From an uncultured Collinsella sp. (GTDB taxonomy: Bacteria > Actinomycetota > Coriobacteriia > Coriobacteriales > Coriobacteriaceae), in assembly GCA_958427975.1 (NCBI GenBank), contig CAUAEH010000023.1:1-30254 (forward strand): a stretch of DNA of 30,254 bases, given 5' to 3'. The notes beneath the pieces are model-generated. The model did no database searches. It worked only from the letters and a program-made list of their open reading frames with translations, and was not told the DNA's origin. Shown here one piece after another: positions 15,402 to 24,009 of this stretch. Position numbers and translations under genes: made by a program. Position 1 is the stretch's first letter, and every line of letters begins with the position of its first letter.

Positions 15402-17009
15402 CTATCCGCACACACCGCATTTTGCACAGGCCGAAAGTGCGGCCGGAGCCTGCGCGATGCCGCCCTTTGCCGTCTCGCGCAGCGTGGCCGGCAACGCGTG
15501 GCCCACCGAGAGCATGACATGTGCCATCTGGTCAAACGGCACCAAGCTCTTAATGCCTGCGAGGGCGAGTTGTGCCGAGCTAAAGGCCGCTGCCACGCCA
15601 ATGGCGTTGCGGTTTTGGCAGGGCACCTCCACGAGGCCACCGACGGGGTCACAAACGAGGCCCAGCAGGTTACTCAGCGCGATGGAACTGGCGTCGAGCG
15701 CCTGCTCGGGCGTGCCGCCGAGCATCTGCACCAACGCGGCGGCTGCCATGGCAGCGGCGCTTCCGACCTCGGCTTGGCAGCCGCCCTCGGCGCCGGCAAC
15801 GCAGGCGCTTGTGGTGAGGTTGAGGCCGATTGCGGCTGCGCAGTAGAGCGCGTCCATGACCTGCTCGTCGTCGAGCTGCAGGCGATCGGCGAGCGCCAGC
15901 ACGCAGCCGGGCACAACACCCGCGGAGCCTGCCGTGGGGGCGGCGACAATCACGCCCATGGTGGCGGAGCGCTCGAGCACGGCCATGGCGCGGGCCACGG
16001 CATCGGTCTGAACGGGGCCCATCAGGCTTGCACTCAAATCGTTGCGGCCGGTGGCTTCGACGAGCTTGGCCTCGCCGCCGATTAGCCCACCGAGCGAGCG
16101 CTGCGGATTGGCGAGGGGGGCCGTGGTCTCCTCGCGCATGACGTCGAGCACGCGGCGCATGGCGGCGACGGCGTGGGCCTCGCCGGTCAGACGCGCCTCA
16201 CGAACGGCCATGACGGCGCCGATGCTGAGCCCCATTTCCTCGCACGCATCGAGCAGCTGCTCGCCGTCGTCGAAGATTTCCTTGGCCGAGACGCCGGGAG
16301 AGAGCGACGAGGCAGAACCGGGGAGCTCGATAAAGGTCGCGTAATCGACATTGTCGAGCTTGCGCAGCATGGGGACGACGGTGTCGTCGGGCGCGCCGTC
16401 GGTCTCAAAGACGGAGTAGGCCTGGCCGCCCACTTCGGTGCGGTAGGTGCGGCAGAAGGCGATGTTTACGTGGGCGTAGGCGAGCAGGTTGGTGAGCGCG
16501 GCGAGCACGCCGGGGACGTCCTTGTGCGCCACGAAGAGCGTGGAATACATGCCCGAGATGTCGACGCCGACGCCGTTAATACGGCTGATGCGCATCTTGC
16601 CGCCGCCCAGGCTCTCGCCGCGGACCTGTGCCGTGGCGCCCGTGTCGTCGACCATTTCGATGTCGACGGTGTTGGGGTGGATGGAGGCGTCGTCGCCCTT
16701 GATGTCAAAGTGATATTCGAGGCCCTGCTCGCGCGCGAGGTCGAAGGCCTGCTTGATGTTCTCGTCATCGGTGTCGAGGCCCAGTATGCCCGCGACGAGC
16801 GCACGGTCTGTGCCGTGGCCGCGGTAGGTGTGGGCGAAGGAGTTCCACAGGCCAAAGGTGACTTTGGTGATGCGGCCTTCCAGCAGGCTGGCGGCAACTT
16901 GGGCGCAGCGCAGGGCGCCGGCGGTGTGCGATGAGCTGGGGCCGACCATGACGGGGCCCAAGATCTCGAATGCCGAGGTCGTAGCTAGTGTTTGCGGCTT
17001 GCCTGCCAT
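15402..17009 (-). CDS. sdaA: L-serine dehydratase, iron-sulfur-dependent, single chain
   Basis: Deaminates L-serine to pyruvate and ammonia using a [4Fe-4S] cluster. The product is 535 residues with three parts. The N-terminal beta domain has GPVMVGPSSSHTAGA at about 18-32. An ACT-like domain spans about 150-205, beginning SGMYSTLFVAHKDVPGV. The C-terminal alpha domain starts near 240. Cys411, Cys453 and Cys464 have the same spacing (42 and 11) as the cluster ligands I recall for the Legionella enzyme, and the penultimate residue is Cys534, also a feature of that enzyme, where the tail enters the active site. AAGGAG precedes the ATG. It probably uses serine as a carbon or energy source. Confidence 0.93.
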   Translation of the reverse strand: MAGKPQTLATTSAFEILGPVMVGPSSSHTAGALRCAQVAASLLEGRITKVTFGLWNSFAHTYRGHGTDRALVAGILGLDTDDENIKQAFDLAREQGLEYHFDIKGDDASIHPNTVDIEMVDDTGATAQVRGESLGGGKMRISRINGVGVDISGMYSTLFVAHKDVPGVLAALTNLLAYAHVNIAFCRTYRTEVGGQAYSVFETDGAPDDTVVPMLRKLDNVDYATFIELPGSASSLSPGVSAKEIFDDGEQLLDACEEMGLSIGAVMAVREARLTGEAHAVAAMRRVLDVMREETTAPLANPQRSLGGLIGGEAKLVEATGRNDLSASLMGPVQTDAVARAMAVLERSATMGVIVAAPTAGSAGVVPGCVLALADRLQLDDEQVMDALYCAAAIGLNLTTSACVAGAEGGCQAEVGSAAAMAAAALVQMLGGTPEQALDASSIALSNLLGLVCDPVGGLVEVPCQNRNAIGVAAAFSSAQLALAGIKSLVPFDQMAHVMLSVGHALPATLRETAKGGIAQAPAALSACAKCGVCG

Positions 17010-17064
17010 GGATGCTCCTTATCTATCCCGTCGTCCCGAGGGGCGGGGCATACTCTGTCCCGCC
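17010..17064 (-). promoter_or_regulatory. Short leader of sdaA
   Basis: Holds the AAGGAG ribosome site and a GC-rich inverted repeat (GGCGGG at 17042-17047 region pairing with CCCGCC near 17059-17064). The palindrome 17065-17184 begins immediately upstream. No clear promoter hexamers are visible, so transcription may start beyond or within the palindrome. Confidence 0.3.
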
Positions 17065-17184
17065 GTTCCGAGGGCTTTAGTATTTGGTCGCCTGCTCGGA
17101 CAGTCCTGCTCCACGGAGGCCACATTAAGTGGCCTCCGGCTCGTGCGGAACTCGCGATCGACCAAATACTAAAGCCCTCGGAAC
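17065..17184. repeat. 120-bp nested palindrome
   Basis: Perfect 26-bp inverted arms (17065-17090 and 17159-17184), starting GTTCCGAGGGCTTTAG. Inside is a second hairpin, GGAGGCCAC-ATTAA-GTGGCCTCC (17115-17137). It lies between metK and sdaA, both on the - strand. metK has its own strong terminator nearby, so the palindrome is not needed for that role. It fills part of a 342-bp gap (17010-17351); the remaining 17185-17280 shows nothing recognisable. Confidence 0.85.
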
Positions 17185-17280
17185 TTAGGATACATGGTTG
17201 GAGTCGCTCTGCTGCAAAATTTATCGGCCTGTGATTTATTCCATGTCCCAGGTAGGCTCATCTTCACCACCTTTAAATAA

Positions 17281-17314
17281 AAAAGAAGTACCGGTTGGGG
17301 CCGGTACTTCTTTT
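17281..17314 (-). terminator. Strong intrinsic terminator of metK
   Basis: Perfect 14-bp stem AAAAGAAGTACCGG / CCGGTACTTCTTTT with a 6-nt loop, 38 nt past the metK stop. On the - strand it runs into TTTTTATTTAAA, a good U-tract. The A/T bases at the stem foot make it usable in both directions. Confidence 0.9.
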
Positions 17315-17351
17315 GGTGCGTTGTTATTTGGCTGTAGCTTTTCGAGTTAGC

Positions 17352-18632
<1,281 letters not shown>

Positions 18633-18654
18633 GATTGTCCTTTCAAAAACGTGT

Positions 18655-18681
18655 CCCGGCGACCGTTACCATTCCGCCGGG
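18655..18681 (-). promoter_or_regulatory. Hairpin in the metK leader
   Basis: CCCGGCG pairs with CGCCGGG around a 13-nt loop, about 22 nt upstream of the metK start. It does not match the SAM riboswitch consensus motifs I know, and the ribosome site is outside the stem. It may be a small leader structure only. Confidence 0.4.
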
Positions 18682-18699
18682 CTCTCTATGCAAGGGCAC

Positions 18700-18705
18700 A
18701 TCATA
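18700..18705 (-). promoter_or_regulatory. Candidate -10 box for metK
   Basis: TATGAT on the - strand, about 68 nt upstream of the start; the -35 region (GTGTGA at a 17-nt spacing) is weak. Confidence 0.3.
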
Positions 18706-18738
18706 GCGCGTAAATCAAACATTCACACCCTTTCCGCA

Positions 18739-18828
18739 CCTACTCATTGGGGACAGACATAAATGACCAGCCTTGAACTAAGAACGTCTCCAACGACTGG
18801 TCATTTAAGTCTGTCCCCAATGAGTAGG
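18739..18828. repeat. 90-bp palindrome with GGGGACAGAC arms
   Basis: 32-bp arms (18739-18770 and 18797-18828) differ at one base. They contain TTGGGGACAGAC followed by TAAATGACCAG, around a 26-nt loop. The element lies between divergently transcribed metK and gltX, where no terminator is needed. The GGGGACAGAC core resembles sequence I associate with dispersed repeats in several bacteria, but copy number here cannot be judged. Confidence 0.85.
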
Positions 18829-18863
18829 TCGGTGCCCTTTGTGCGGAGGTTGCTTTGATGCTT

Positions 18864-18869
18864 TATACT
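18864..18869 (+). promoter_or_regulatory. Candidate -10 box for gltX
   Basis: TATACT, 40 nt upstream of the gltX start, in an otherwise GC-rich stretch. No good -35 hexamer is visible at normal spacing. Confidence 0.35.
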
Positions 18870-18909
18870 GGTGCGGTTAGACATCCATCCTGCAATCGAG
18901 GAGATTTCC

Positions 18910-20385
18910 ATGGCATCAGACGTTCGCGTCCGCTTTGCACCCTCACCGACGGGCAAGCTGCACATCGGCGGCGCCCGCACCGCTATCTATAACTGGGCTT
19001 TCGCCCGTGCTAACGGCGGCACGTTCATCCTGCGCATCGACGACACCGATCCCACCCGCTCCACCGACGAGAACACGCAGATCATCCTGCGCGCCATGCG
19101 TTGGCTGGGCCTGGACTGGGACGAGGGTCCCGAGGTGGGCGGCGATTTTGGCCCCTACGCCCAGACCGAGCGCCTGGACCTGTACAAGCAGGCCGCCCAG
19201 GAGCTTTGGGACGAGGGCAAGGCCTATCCCTGCTTCTGCACCAAGGAGCAGCTCGAGGCCGACCGCAAGGCCGCTCAGGAGCGCAAGGACCCCTTCCAGG
19301 GCTATCAGCGCCGCTGCCGCGATCTTGATCCCGAGGAGGCACGCCGCCGCATCGAGGCCGGCGAGCCCTACGTCCTGCGCATCAAGGTGCCCGAGGACCG
19401 CGGCGACGTCGTCATCCATGACGCCGTCCACGGCGAGGTGACCTTCGACGCCAAGGAGCTCGACGACTTTGTCATCTTCCGCTCTGACGGCACGCCCACG
19501 TACAACTTCGCGACCGTCGTCGATGACGCCATGATGAAGATTACCCATGTCATTCGTGGCGACGACCACCTGTCCAACACCCCGCGACAGGTCATGGTCT
19601 ACGAGGCCCTCGGTGCGCCCGTGCCAACGTTTGCCCATATCTCCATGATCCTGGGTGCCGACGGCAAGAAGCTCTCCAAGCGCCATGGCGCCACCTCGGT
19701 GGAGGAGTACCGCGATGCCGGCTACCTGCCCGACGCCTTCGTCAACTACCTGGCGCTGCTCGGTTGGTCGCTCGACGGCGAGACCACGATCATCCCGCGT
19801 GATGTCCTAGCCAGCAAGTTCTCACTCGACCGCATTTCCAAGAACCCAGCGACCTTCGACCCCAAGAAGCTCGACTGGGTCAATGCCGAGTACATCAACG
19901 GCATGTCCGATGCTCAGTTTGCCGACGAGATCATGGTCCCCGTGCTGCACGAAGCGGGTCTCATCGAGGGCAACGTCGAGTACGGCGAGGACTGGATCGA
20001 CGCGCTTGCCGTCATCGTCAAGCCGCGCACCAAAATGCCGTCCGACGCCGTGACCGTCGCCGCCCCCATCTTTGCCACGGCCGAGACGCTCGAGTATGAC
20101 GAGAAGTCCGTCAACAAGGGCCTGGCCAAGGAGGGCATGGGTGCCATTCTGGACGCCGCCAAAGCCGCACTTGAGGGTGTGGGCGAGTGGACGGCCGCCA
20201 ACATCGACGCCGCGCTTGAGCCGCTGCCCGAGCAGATGGACCTCAAGAAGCGCGTGGTGTTCCAGGCCGTGCGCGTCGCCGTCTGCGGCAACATGGTGAG
20301 CCCCCCGCTGGGCGAGACCATGGCTCTCGTCGGCCGCGACGACTGCCTGGCGCGCATCGACCGCGCCCGCACGATGGCGCTGTAG
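18910..20385 (+). CDS. gltX: Glutamyl-tRNA synthetase
   Basis: Charges tRNA-Glu with glutamate; a class I synthetase of 491 residues. The HIGH-type motif is PSPTGKLHIGG (HIGG at 18-21), and the KMSKS-type motif is KLSKR at 254-258. C108, C110 and C136 could hold the zinc found in many bacterial members. The ATG at 18910 is chosen because GAGGAGA lies 6 nt upstream; an in-frame GTG at 18871 would overlap the likely promoter region. As Coriobacteria often use transamidation for tRNA-Gln, it may be non-discriminating, but the sequence alone does not show this. Confidence 0.96.
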   Translation: MASDVRVRFAPSPTGKLHIGGARTAIYNWAFARANGGTFILRIDDTDPTRSTDENTQIILRAMRWLGLDWDEGPEVGGDFGPYAQTERLDLYKQAAQELWDEGKAYPCFCTKEQLEADRKAAQERKDPFQGYQRRCRDLDPEEARRRIEAGEPYVLRIKVPEDRGDVVIHDAVHGEVTFDAKELDDFVIFRSDGTPTYNFATVVDDAMMKITHVIRGDDHLSNTPRQVMVYEALGAPVPTFAHISMILGADGKKLSKRHGATSVEEYRDAGYLPDAFVNYLALLGWSLDGETTIIPRDVLASKFSLDRISKNPATFDPKKLDWVNAEYINGMSDAQFADEIMVPVLHEAGLIEGNVEYGEDWIDALAVIVKPRTKMPSDAVTVAAPIFATAETLEYDEKSVNKGLAKEGMGAILDAAKAALEGVGEWTAANIDAALEPLPEQMDLKKRVVFQAVRVAVCGNMVSPPLGETMALVGRDDCLARIDRARTMAL

Positions 20386-20408
20386 CAGCTGCGTAAACGC
20401 ATGTATCC

Positions 20409-20443
20409 GAGCCCCGCTCACCACGAGTGGGGCTCTTGTTTCT
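20409..20443 (+). terminator. Intrinsic terminator of gltX
   Basis: GAGCCCCGCTC pairs with GAGTGGGGCTC (one wobble) around ACCAC, followed by TTGTTTCT. It lies 24 nt past the gltX stop and 32 nt before priA, so the two genes are probably separate units with some read-through. Confidence 0.85.
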
Positions 20444-20474
20444 GTAGACGTATGGGATAGGAGGTGCTTGCGCC

Positions 20475-22928
20475 ATGGCCGAGCAACTTTCGCTGTTTGG
20501 TTCGCCTGAACCCGAGCAGGCTCCTGTGAAGCATGCCCGCACGGTCGAGCAGGCCAAGCACGCGCCTGCTCCCGAGCCCATTGCCGCCTACGCGAGCGTG
20601 GTCCTGGACATTCCCACCCGTGCGCTGTCCGAGCCGTTTGCCTATGGCATTCCGCAGTCCTTCGACAACGAGGCCCAGATCGGCTCCACCGTCCTGGTCC
20701 ACTTTGGCAACCGTGCGGCTGCGGGCTATATCGTCGACATTGTTTCTGAACTGGGCGAGCTGAAAGGCAACAATACCCTCGATCCGGCGCGCATCAATCC
20801 CGTCGAGGCGATTCTCAGCAAACCGCTCTTTACCGCCGAGGCTGCCCGCATCGCGCGCTGGATGAGCCGCGAGTATGTTGCGACGCTTTCAGAGTGCCTG
20901 CGCCTGTTTTTGCCCCCGGGCGGCAGTCCGCGGGTGGTCAAGGGCGACGACGGCATGTGGACGGTTGAACGTCCCGCCGTCAAGCCTATCCAAAATCGCT
21001 GGGTCATGCTCACACCCGAGGGTTTCGACTACACGCCGCCCAAGACCGCGGTCCGTCAGCGTCAGCTCATCGAGGCGCTCCAGTGCGGCCCGGTCACGAC
21101 GCGCGATCTCAACCTGCTTTACAACAGCATGTCGGCGACCATCAAGGCGCTCGAAAAACGCGGCGTCGTTGTGGTGGAAGAGCGCCGTGCGTGGCGTGGC
21201 TGCAGCGAGCGGACCACGCTGTCCTCGGCAAGCGGTAAGGCGCCGGTCTCCCTTACCAACGGCCAGCAGCAGGCACTCGCGCAGATTGAGCGCGCCCGTC
21301 TGGACGCTCATGGAGACGTGGTGCTGGTCGACGGCGTCACCGGCTCCGGCAAAACCGAGGTTTACCTTTCGGCGATTGAGCGCGTGCTGGCGGCCGGCCG
21401 TTCGGCCTGCGTTCTGGTGCCCGAGATCTCGCTGACGGCTCAGACCGTCGGCCGCTTCCGCTCGCGCTTTGGCGAGACGGTTGCCGTGTTCCACTCGCGC
21501 CTTTCGGCTGGCGAGCGCCTGGACCAGTGGGATATGGTCGCCAGTGGTGCGGCCCGCGTGGTTGTCGGCGCCCGCTCGGCGCTCTTTTGTCCTCTCAGCG
21601 ACTTGGGCCTCATCATCATCGACGAGGAGCACGAGACCAGCTACAAGCAGGGCTCCAGTCCGCGCTACCACGCGCGCGAGGTGGCGGCCGAGATGGCGCG
21701 ACGCCACCGCTGCCCGCTCGTGTTGGGCTCCGCCACGCCCTCGGCCGAGGCCCTCGATCGCTGTCGCCGTGGCACGTATAACGGTGTCACCTGGACGCGC
21801 GTCGTGATGCCCGAGCGCCCGGGACACGCCGTGCTGCCGACAGTCCGCATTGCCGACCTGCGCCGCGAGTTCTCGCACGGCAGCCGCTCTATGTTCTCAA
21901 AACCGCTGATGGAAGGCCTGGAGCGTGTGGTCGAGCGCCGCGAGAAGGCCGTGTTGCTGCATAACCGCCGTGGCTTTGCGCCGTTCCTTATGTGCCGCGA
22001 GTGCGGCTGCGTTCCCACCTGCAACCACTGCTCCACCGCGCTTACGTATCACGAGCGCACGCACACGCTGCAGTGTCACACATGCGGTTCGTCTTGGCGC
22101 GTGCAGCCGTATCCCGCGCCCACGAGCCGTTGCCCCAAATGTGGCAGTCGCTACCTGGCAAAAATGGGCCTGGGTACGCAGCAGATCGAGGACGCACTGC
22201 ACCAGATGTTGCCCGAGGACGTCGCCATTATTCGTATGGATGCCGATTCCACGCGCGGCAAGGATGCGCACAAAAAGCTGCTTGAGAAGTTCGATGCCGC
22301 CGATTGCGCGGTGCTGCTGGGCACCCAAATGATCGCAAAGGGTCTCGATTTTCCCGAGGTCACGCTCGTAGGCGTGGTCAATGCCGACTTCGCCCTCAAG
22401 CTGCCCGACTTTCGCGCAGGGGAGCGCGCCTACGATCTGCTGGAGCAGGTTGCGGGCCGCGCCGGCCGCGGCGATCGCCCCGGCGAGGTTATCATCCAGA
22501 CCTACCTGCCCGAGGACCCGGTCATCCGCGCCGTCGCCGAGCACGACCGCTCGATTTTTACCGACTACGACCTGGACCAGCGCCGCGACGCGCTGTACCC
22601 GCCGTTTGTTCGCCTGGTCAACATCTTGGTATGGTCGGCGAACCGAGACGACGCGCAGGACTACATCGGCCGCATCGCGAAGCTCCTCAAGCGCCGCTGG
22701 CATGCCGCCGCGCCCGACTTTTTGCGGGCGGGAAGCGCCGTGCCTCAGGTGCTGGGCCCGGCTTCATGTGTAATCGAGAGAGCCAAGGACCGTTACCGCT
22801 TCCATCTGCTTGTAAAGTCGCCGGTAGGGTACCATGTCTCTGATGATATCGACGCCTGCCTCAAAGAGGTGGGCTCTGTGCGCGGCGTGAGCGTGAGCGT
22901 TGACGTCGACGCCTATGATTTGATGTAA
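20475..22928 (+). CDS. priA: Primosomal protein N' (replication restart helicase)
   Basis: PriA recognises stalled forks and D-loops, unwinds DNA 3' to 5' and starts replisome reloading. The product is 817 residues. The N-terminal DNA-binding part spans about 37-245. Walker A is GVTGSGKTE at 287-295 and the DEEH box is at 383-386. Eight zinc-binding cysteines occur in pairs at 507/510, 516/519, 534/537 and 553/556, all intact. The helicase C-terminal half has LLGTQMIAKGLDFP and QVAGRAGRG. The first 35 residues are an Ala/Pro/Glu-rich lead not typical of the core. AGGAGGTG precedes the ATG. It is probably co-transcribed with def. Confidence 0.96.
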   Translation: MAEQLSLFGSPEPEQAPVKHARTVEQAKHAPAPEPIAAYASVVLDIPTRALSEPFAYGIPQSFDNEAQIGSTVLVHFGNRAAAGYIVDIVSELGELKGNNTLDPARINPVEAILSKPLFTAEAARIARWMSREYVATLSECLRLFLPPGGSPRVVKGDDGMWTVERPAVKPIQNRWVMLTPEGFDYTPPKTAVRQRQLIEALQCGPVTTRDLNLLYNSMSATIKALEKRGVVVVEERRAWRGCSERTTLSSASGKAPVSLTNGQQQALAQIERARLDAHGDVVLVDGVTGSGKTEVYLSAIERVLAAGRSACVLVPEISLTAQTVGRFRSRFGETVAVFHSRLSAGERLDQWDMVASGAARVVVGARSALFCPLSDLGLIIIDEEHETSYKQGSSPRYHAREVAAEMARRHRCPLVLGSATPSAEALDRCRRGTYNGVTWTRVVMPERPGHAVLPTVRIADLRREFSHGSRSMFSKPLMEGLERVVERREKAVLLHNRRGFAPFLMCRECGCVPTCNHCSTALTYHERTHTLQCHTCGSSWRVQPYPAPTSRCPKCGSRYLAKMGLGTQQIEDALHQMLPEDVAIIRMDADSTRGKDAHKKLLEKFDAADCAVLLGTQMIAKGLDFPEVTLVGVVNADFALKLPDFRAGERAYDLLEQVAGRAGRGDRPGEVIIQTYLPEDPVIRAVAEHDRSIFTDYDLDQRRDALYPPFVRLVNILVWSANRDDAQDYIGRIAKLLKRRWHAAAPDFLRAGSAVPQVLGPASCVIERAKDRYRFHLLVKSPVGYHVSDDIDACLKEVGSVRGVSVSVDVDAYDLM

Positions 22929-22946
22929 CAACCCGAAAGGATGGCC

Positions 22947-23483
22947 ATGGAAGCCAACGGAATCGTACTGTCGCCCGACCCTCGTCTGCGCCAGGAGTGC
23001 GCCGTCATCGAGGAGATCACCCCGGCGATCGAGGCGCTTGCCGAGAAGATGAAGAAGATGATGTTCGAGAACGGCGGTTGCGGCCTAGCTGCCCCGCAGA
23101 TCGGTGAGCTCATCCAGCTCGTCACCATCGACTGCGATTACAGCGACAAAAACGACTACGACCCGTACGTGCTTATCAATCCCGTCATTGTTGAGCAGAG
23201 CGACCATCTGGTGCCCTTTAGCGAGGGCTGTCTTTCCATTCCTGGCATTAGCTGCGAGATCGAGCGTCCCGACCATGTCGTCGTCGAGGCGTACGACCTG
23301 GATGCCAACCTGATTCGCTATGAGGCCTCGGGCGATCTGTTCTGCGTGTGCCTGCAGCACGAGATCGATCACCTGCACGGCAACACCATGTTTGAGCGAT
23401 TGAAGCCGATGCAGAGGATCAAGGCAGTCAAGGAGTACCAGGACGCCCTGGCCCGCGGCGCTCGACCGGGCGAGACGGAATAG
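22947..23483 (+). CDS. def: Peptide deformylase
   Basis: Removes the formyl group from the N-terminal methionine of new proteins; a metal-dependent hydrolase of 178 residues. The three family motifs are complete: GCGLAAPQ at 44-51, EGCLS at 93-97 with metal ligand Cys95, and QHEIDHLHG at 137-145 with ligands His138 and His142 and catalytic Glu139. Two ATGs are possible; 22947 is favoured because the AAAGGA site directly abuts the one at 22941. It lies 18 nt after priA and upstream of fmt, which adds the formyl group, with a large palindrome between them. Confidence 0.95.
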   Translation: MEANGIVLSPDPRLRQECAVIEEITPAIEALAEKMKKMMFENGGCGLAAPQIGELIQLVTIDCDYSDKNDYDPYVLINPVIVEQSDHLVPFSEGCLSIPGISCEIERPDHVVVEAYDLDANLIRYEASGDLFCVCLQHEIDHLHGNTMFERLKPMQRIKAVKEYQDALARGARPGETE

Positions 23484-23494
23484 GTTAATTGTCC

Positions 23495-23596
23495 GTCCCT
23501 GGGATGGGGCCCACACATATCATCCCGTGCTCAAACATTCTCGCTTCGCTGCGAAACTGCGCGCGGGACGATATGTGTGGGCCCCATCCCAGGGAC
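23495..23596. repeat. 102-bp palindrome downstream of def
   Basis: 36-bp arms (23495-23530 and 23561-23596) with one mismatch and one wobble, beginning GTCCCTGGGATGGGGCCCAC. The 30-nt loop contains a small hairpin TTCGC-T-GCGAA. It starts 12 nt past the def stop. It could stop transcription after def, but no T-run follows the right arm. It is the longest-armed palindrome in the window. Confidence 0.85.
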
Positions 23597-23813
23597 TACG
23601 TTGTCGCTCTTCGTTTCGCCCGGGTGCCGTCGGGCCAGGGAGGGGCGTCTTCGCTGATAGTCTTTGTTGAGAGGGAGCTGCTTTTATGGCGGCTCTTTCT
23701 TTGGTTTTGGGTATATTTGTTCTTGTTGAATTGTTATTGCGGATGGGCTGGGTACTTGGCTTTCCGCTGCTCTTTGTAGCCGTCTCGGCTTTGGTTGAGG
23801 GGAGACGTTCTTT
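23597..23813 (+). other. Leader region between palindrome and fmt
   Basis: Rest of the 330-bp gap between def and fmt. It is T-rich compared with the surroundings. It contains the candidate small membrane reading frame starting at 23686 and the fmt ribosome site GAGGGGAG at 23797-23804. No promoter with both hexamers was recognised. Confidence 0.4.
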
Positions 23814-24009
23814 ATGCGTATTGTGTTTATGGGTACGCCTGATTTTGCTGTGCCTTCGCTTACTTCGCTTGTTGAGGCTGGCAATGAGATTGCGCTTGTT
23901 GTTACTCGTCCTGATGCTGTTCGTGGGCGTGGTAAGAAGCTGGAGCCTTCTCCTGTTAAGGCTAAGGCGCTTGAGCTGGGGTTGCCGGTTGTTGAGGCTA
24001 ATCGTATGA
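23686..24009 (+). CDS. Candidate small hydrophobic protein overlapping fmt
   Basis: Unrecognised 107-codon frame. The ATG has a good ribosome site, GAGGGAG, 8 nt upstream. The first 42 residues lie before fmt and could form two membrane helices (about 3-18 and 22-37). The remaining 65 codons overlap fmt out of frame and are Leu/Arg-rich, as expected from any shifted reading of a T-rich gene. It may be a genuine short membrane protein, a translated leader that couples to fmt, or chance. Evidence is weak apart from the start site. Confidence 0.22.
   Translation: MAALSLVLGIFVLVELLLRMGWVLGFPLLFVAVSALVEGRRSLCVLCLWVRLILLCLRLLRLLRLAMRLRLLLLVLMLFVGVVRSWSLLLLRLRRLSWGCRLLRLIV

Noticed and set aside
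18633..18740. SAM riboswitch upstream of metK
   Set aside because: No match to the SAM-I, SAM-II or SAM-III consensus features I know; only a simple stem is visible.
23489..23779. 96-codon + strand frame between def and fmt
   Set aside because: Its first half is the palindrome itself, so the translation reflects the inverted repeat rather than a protein.
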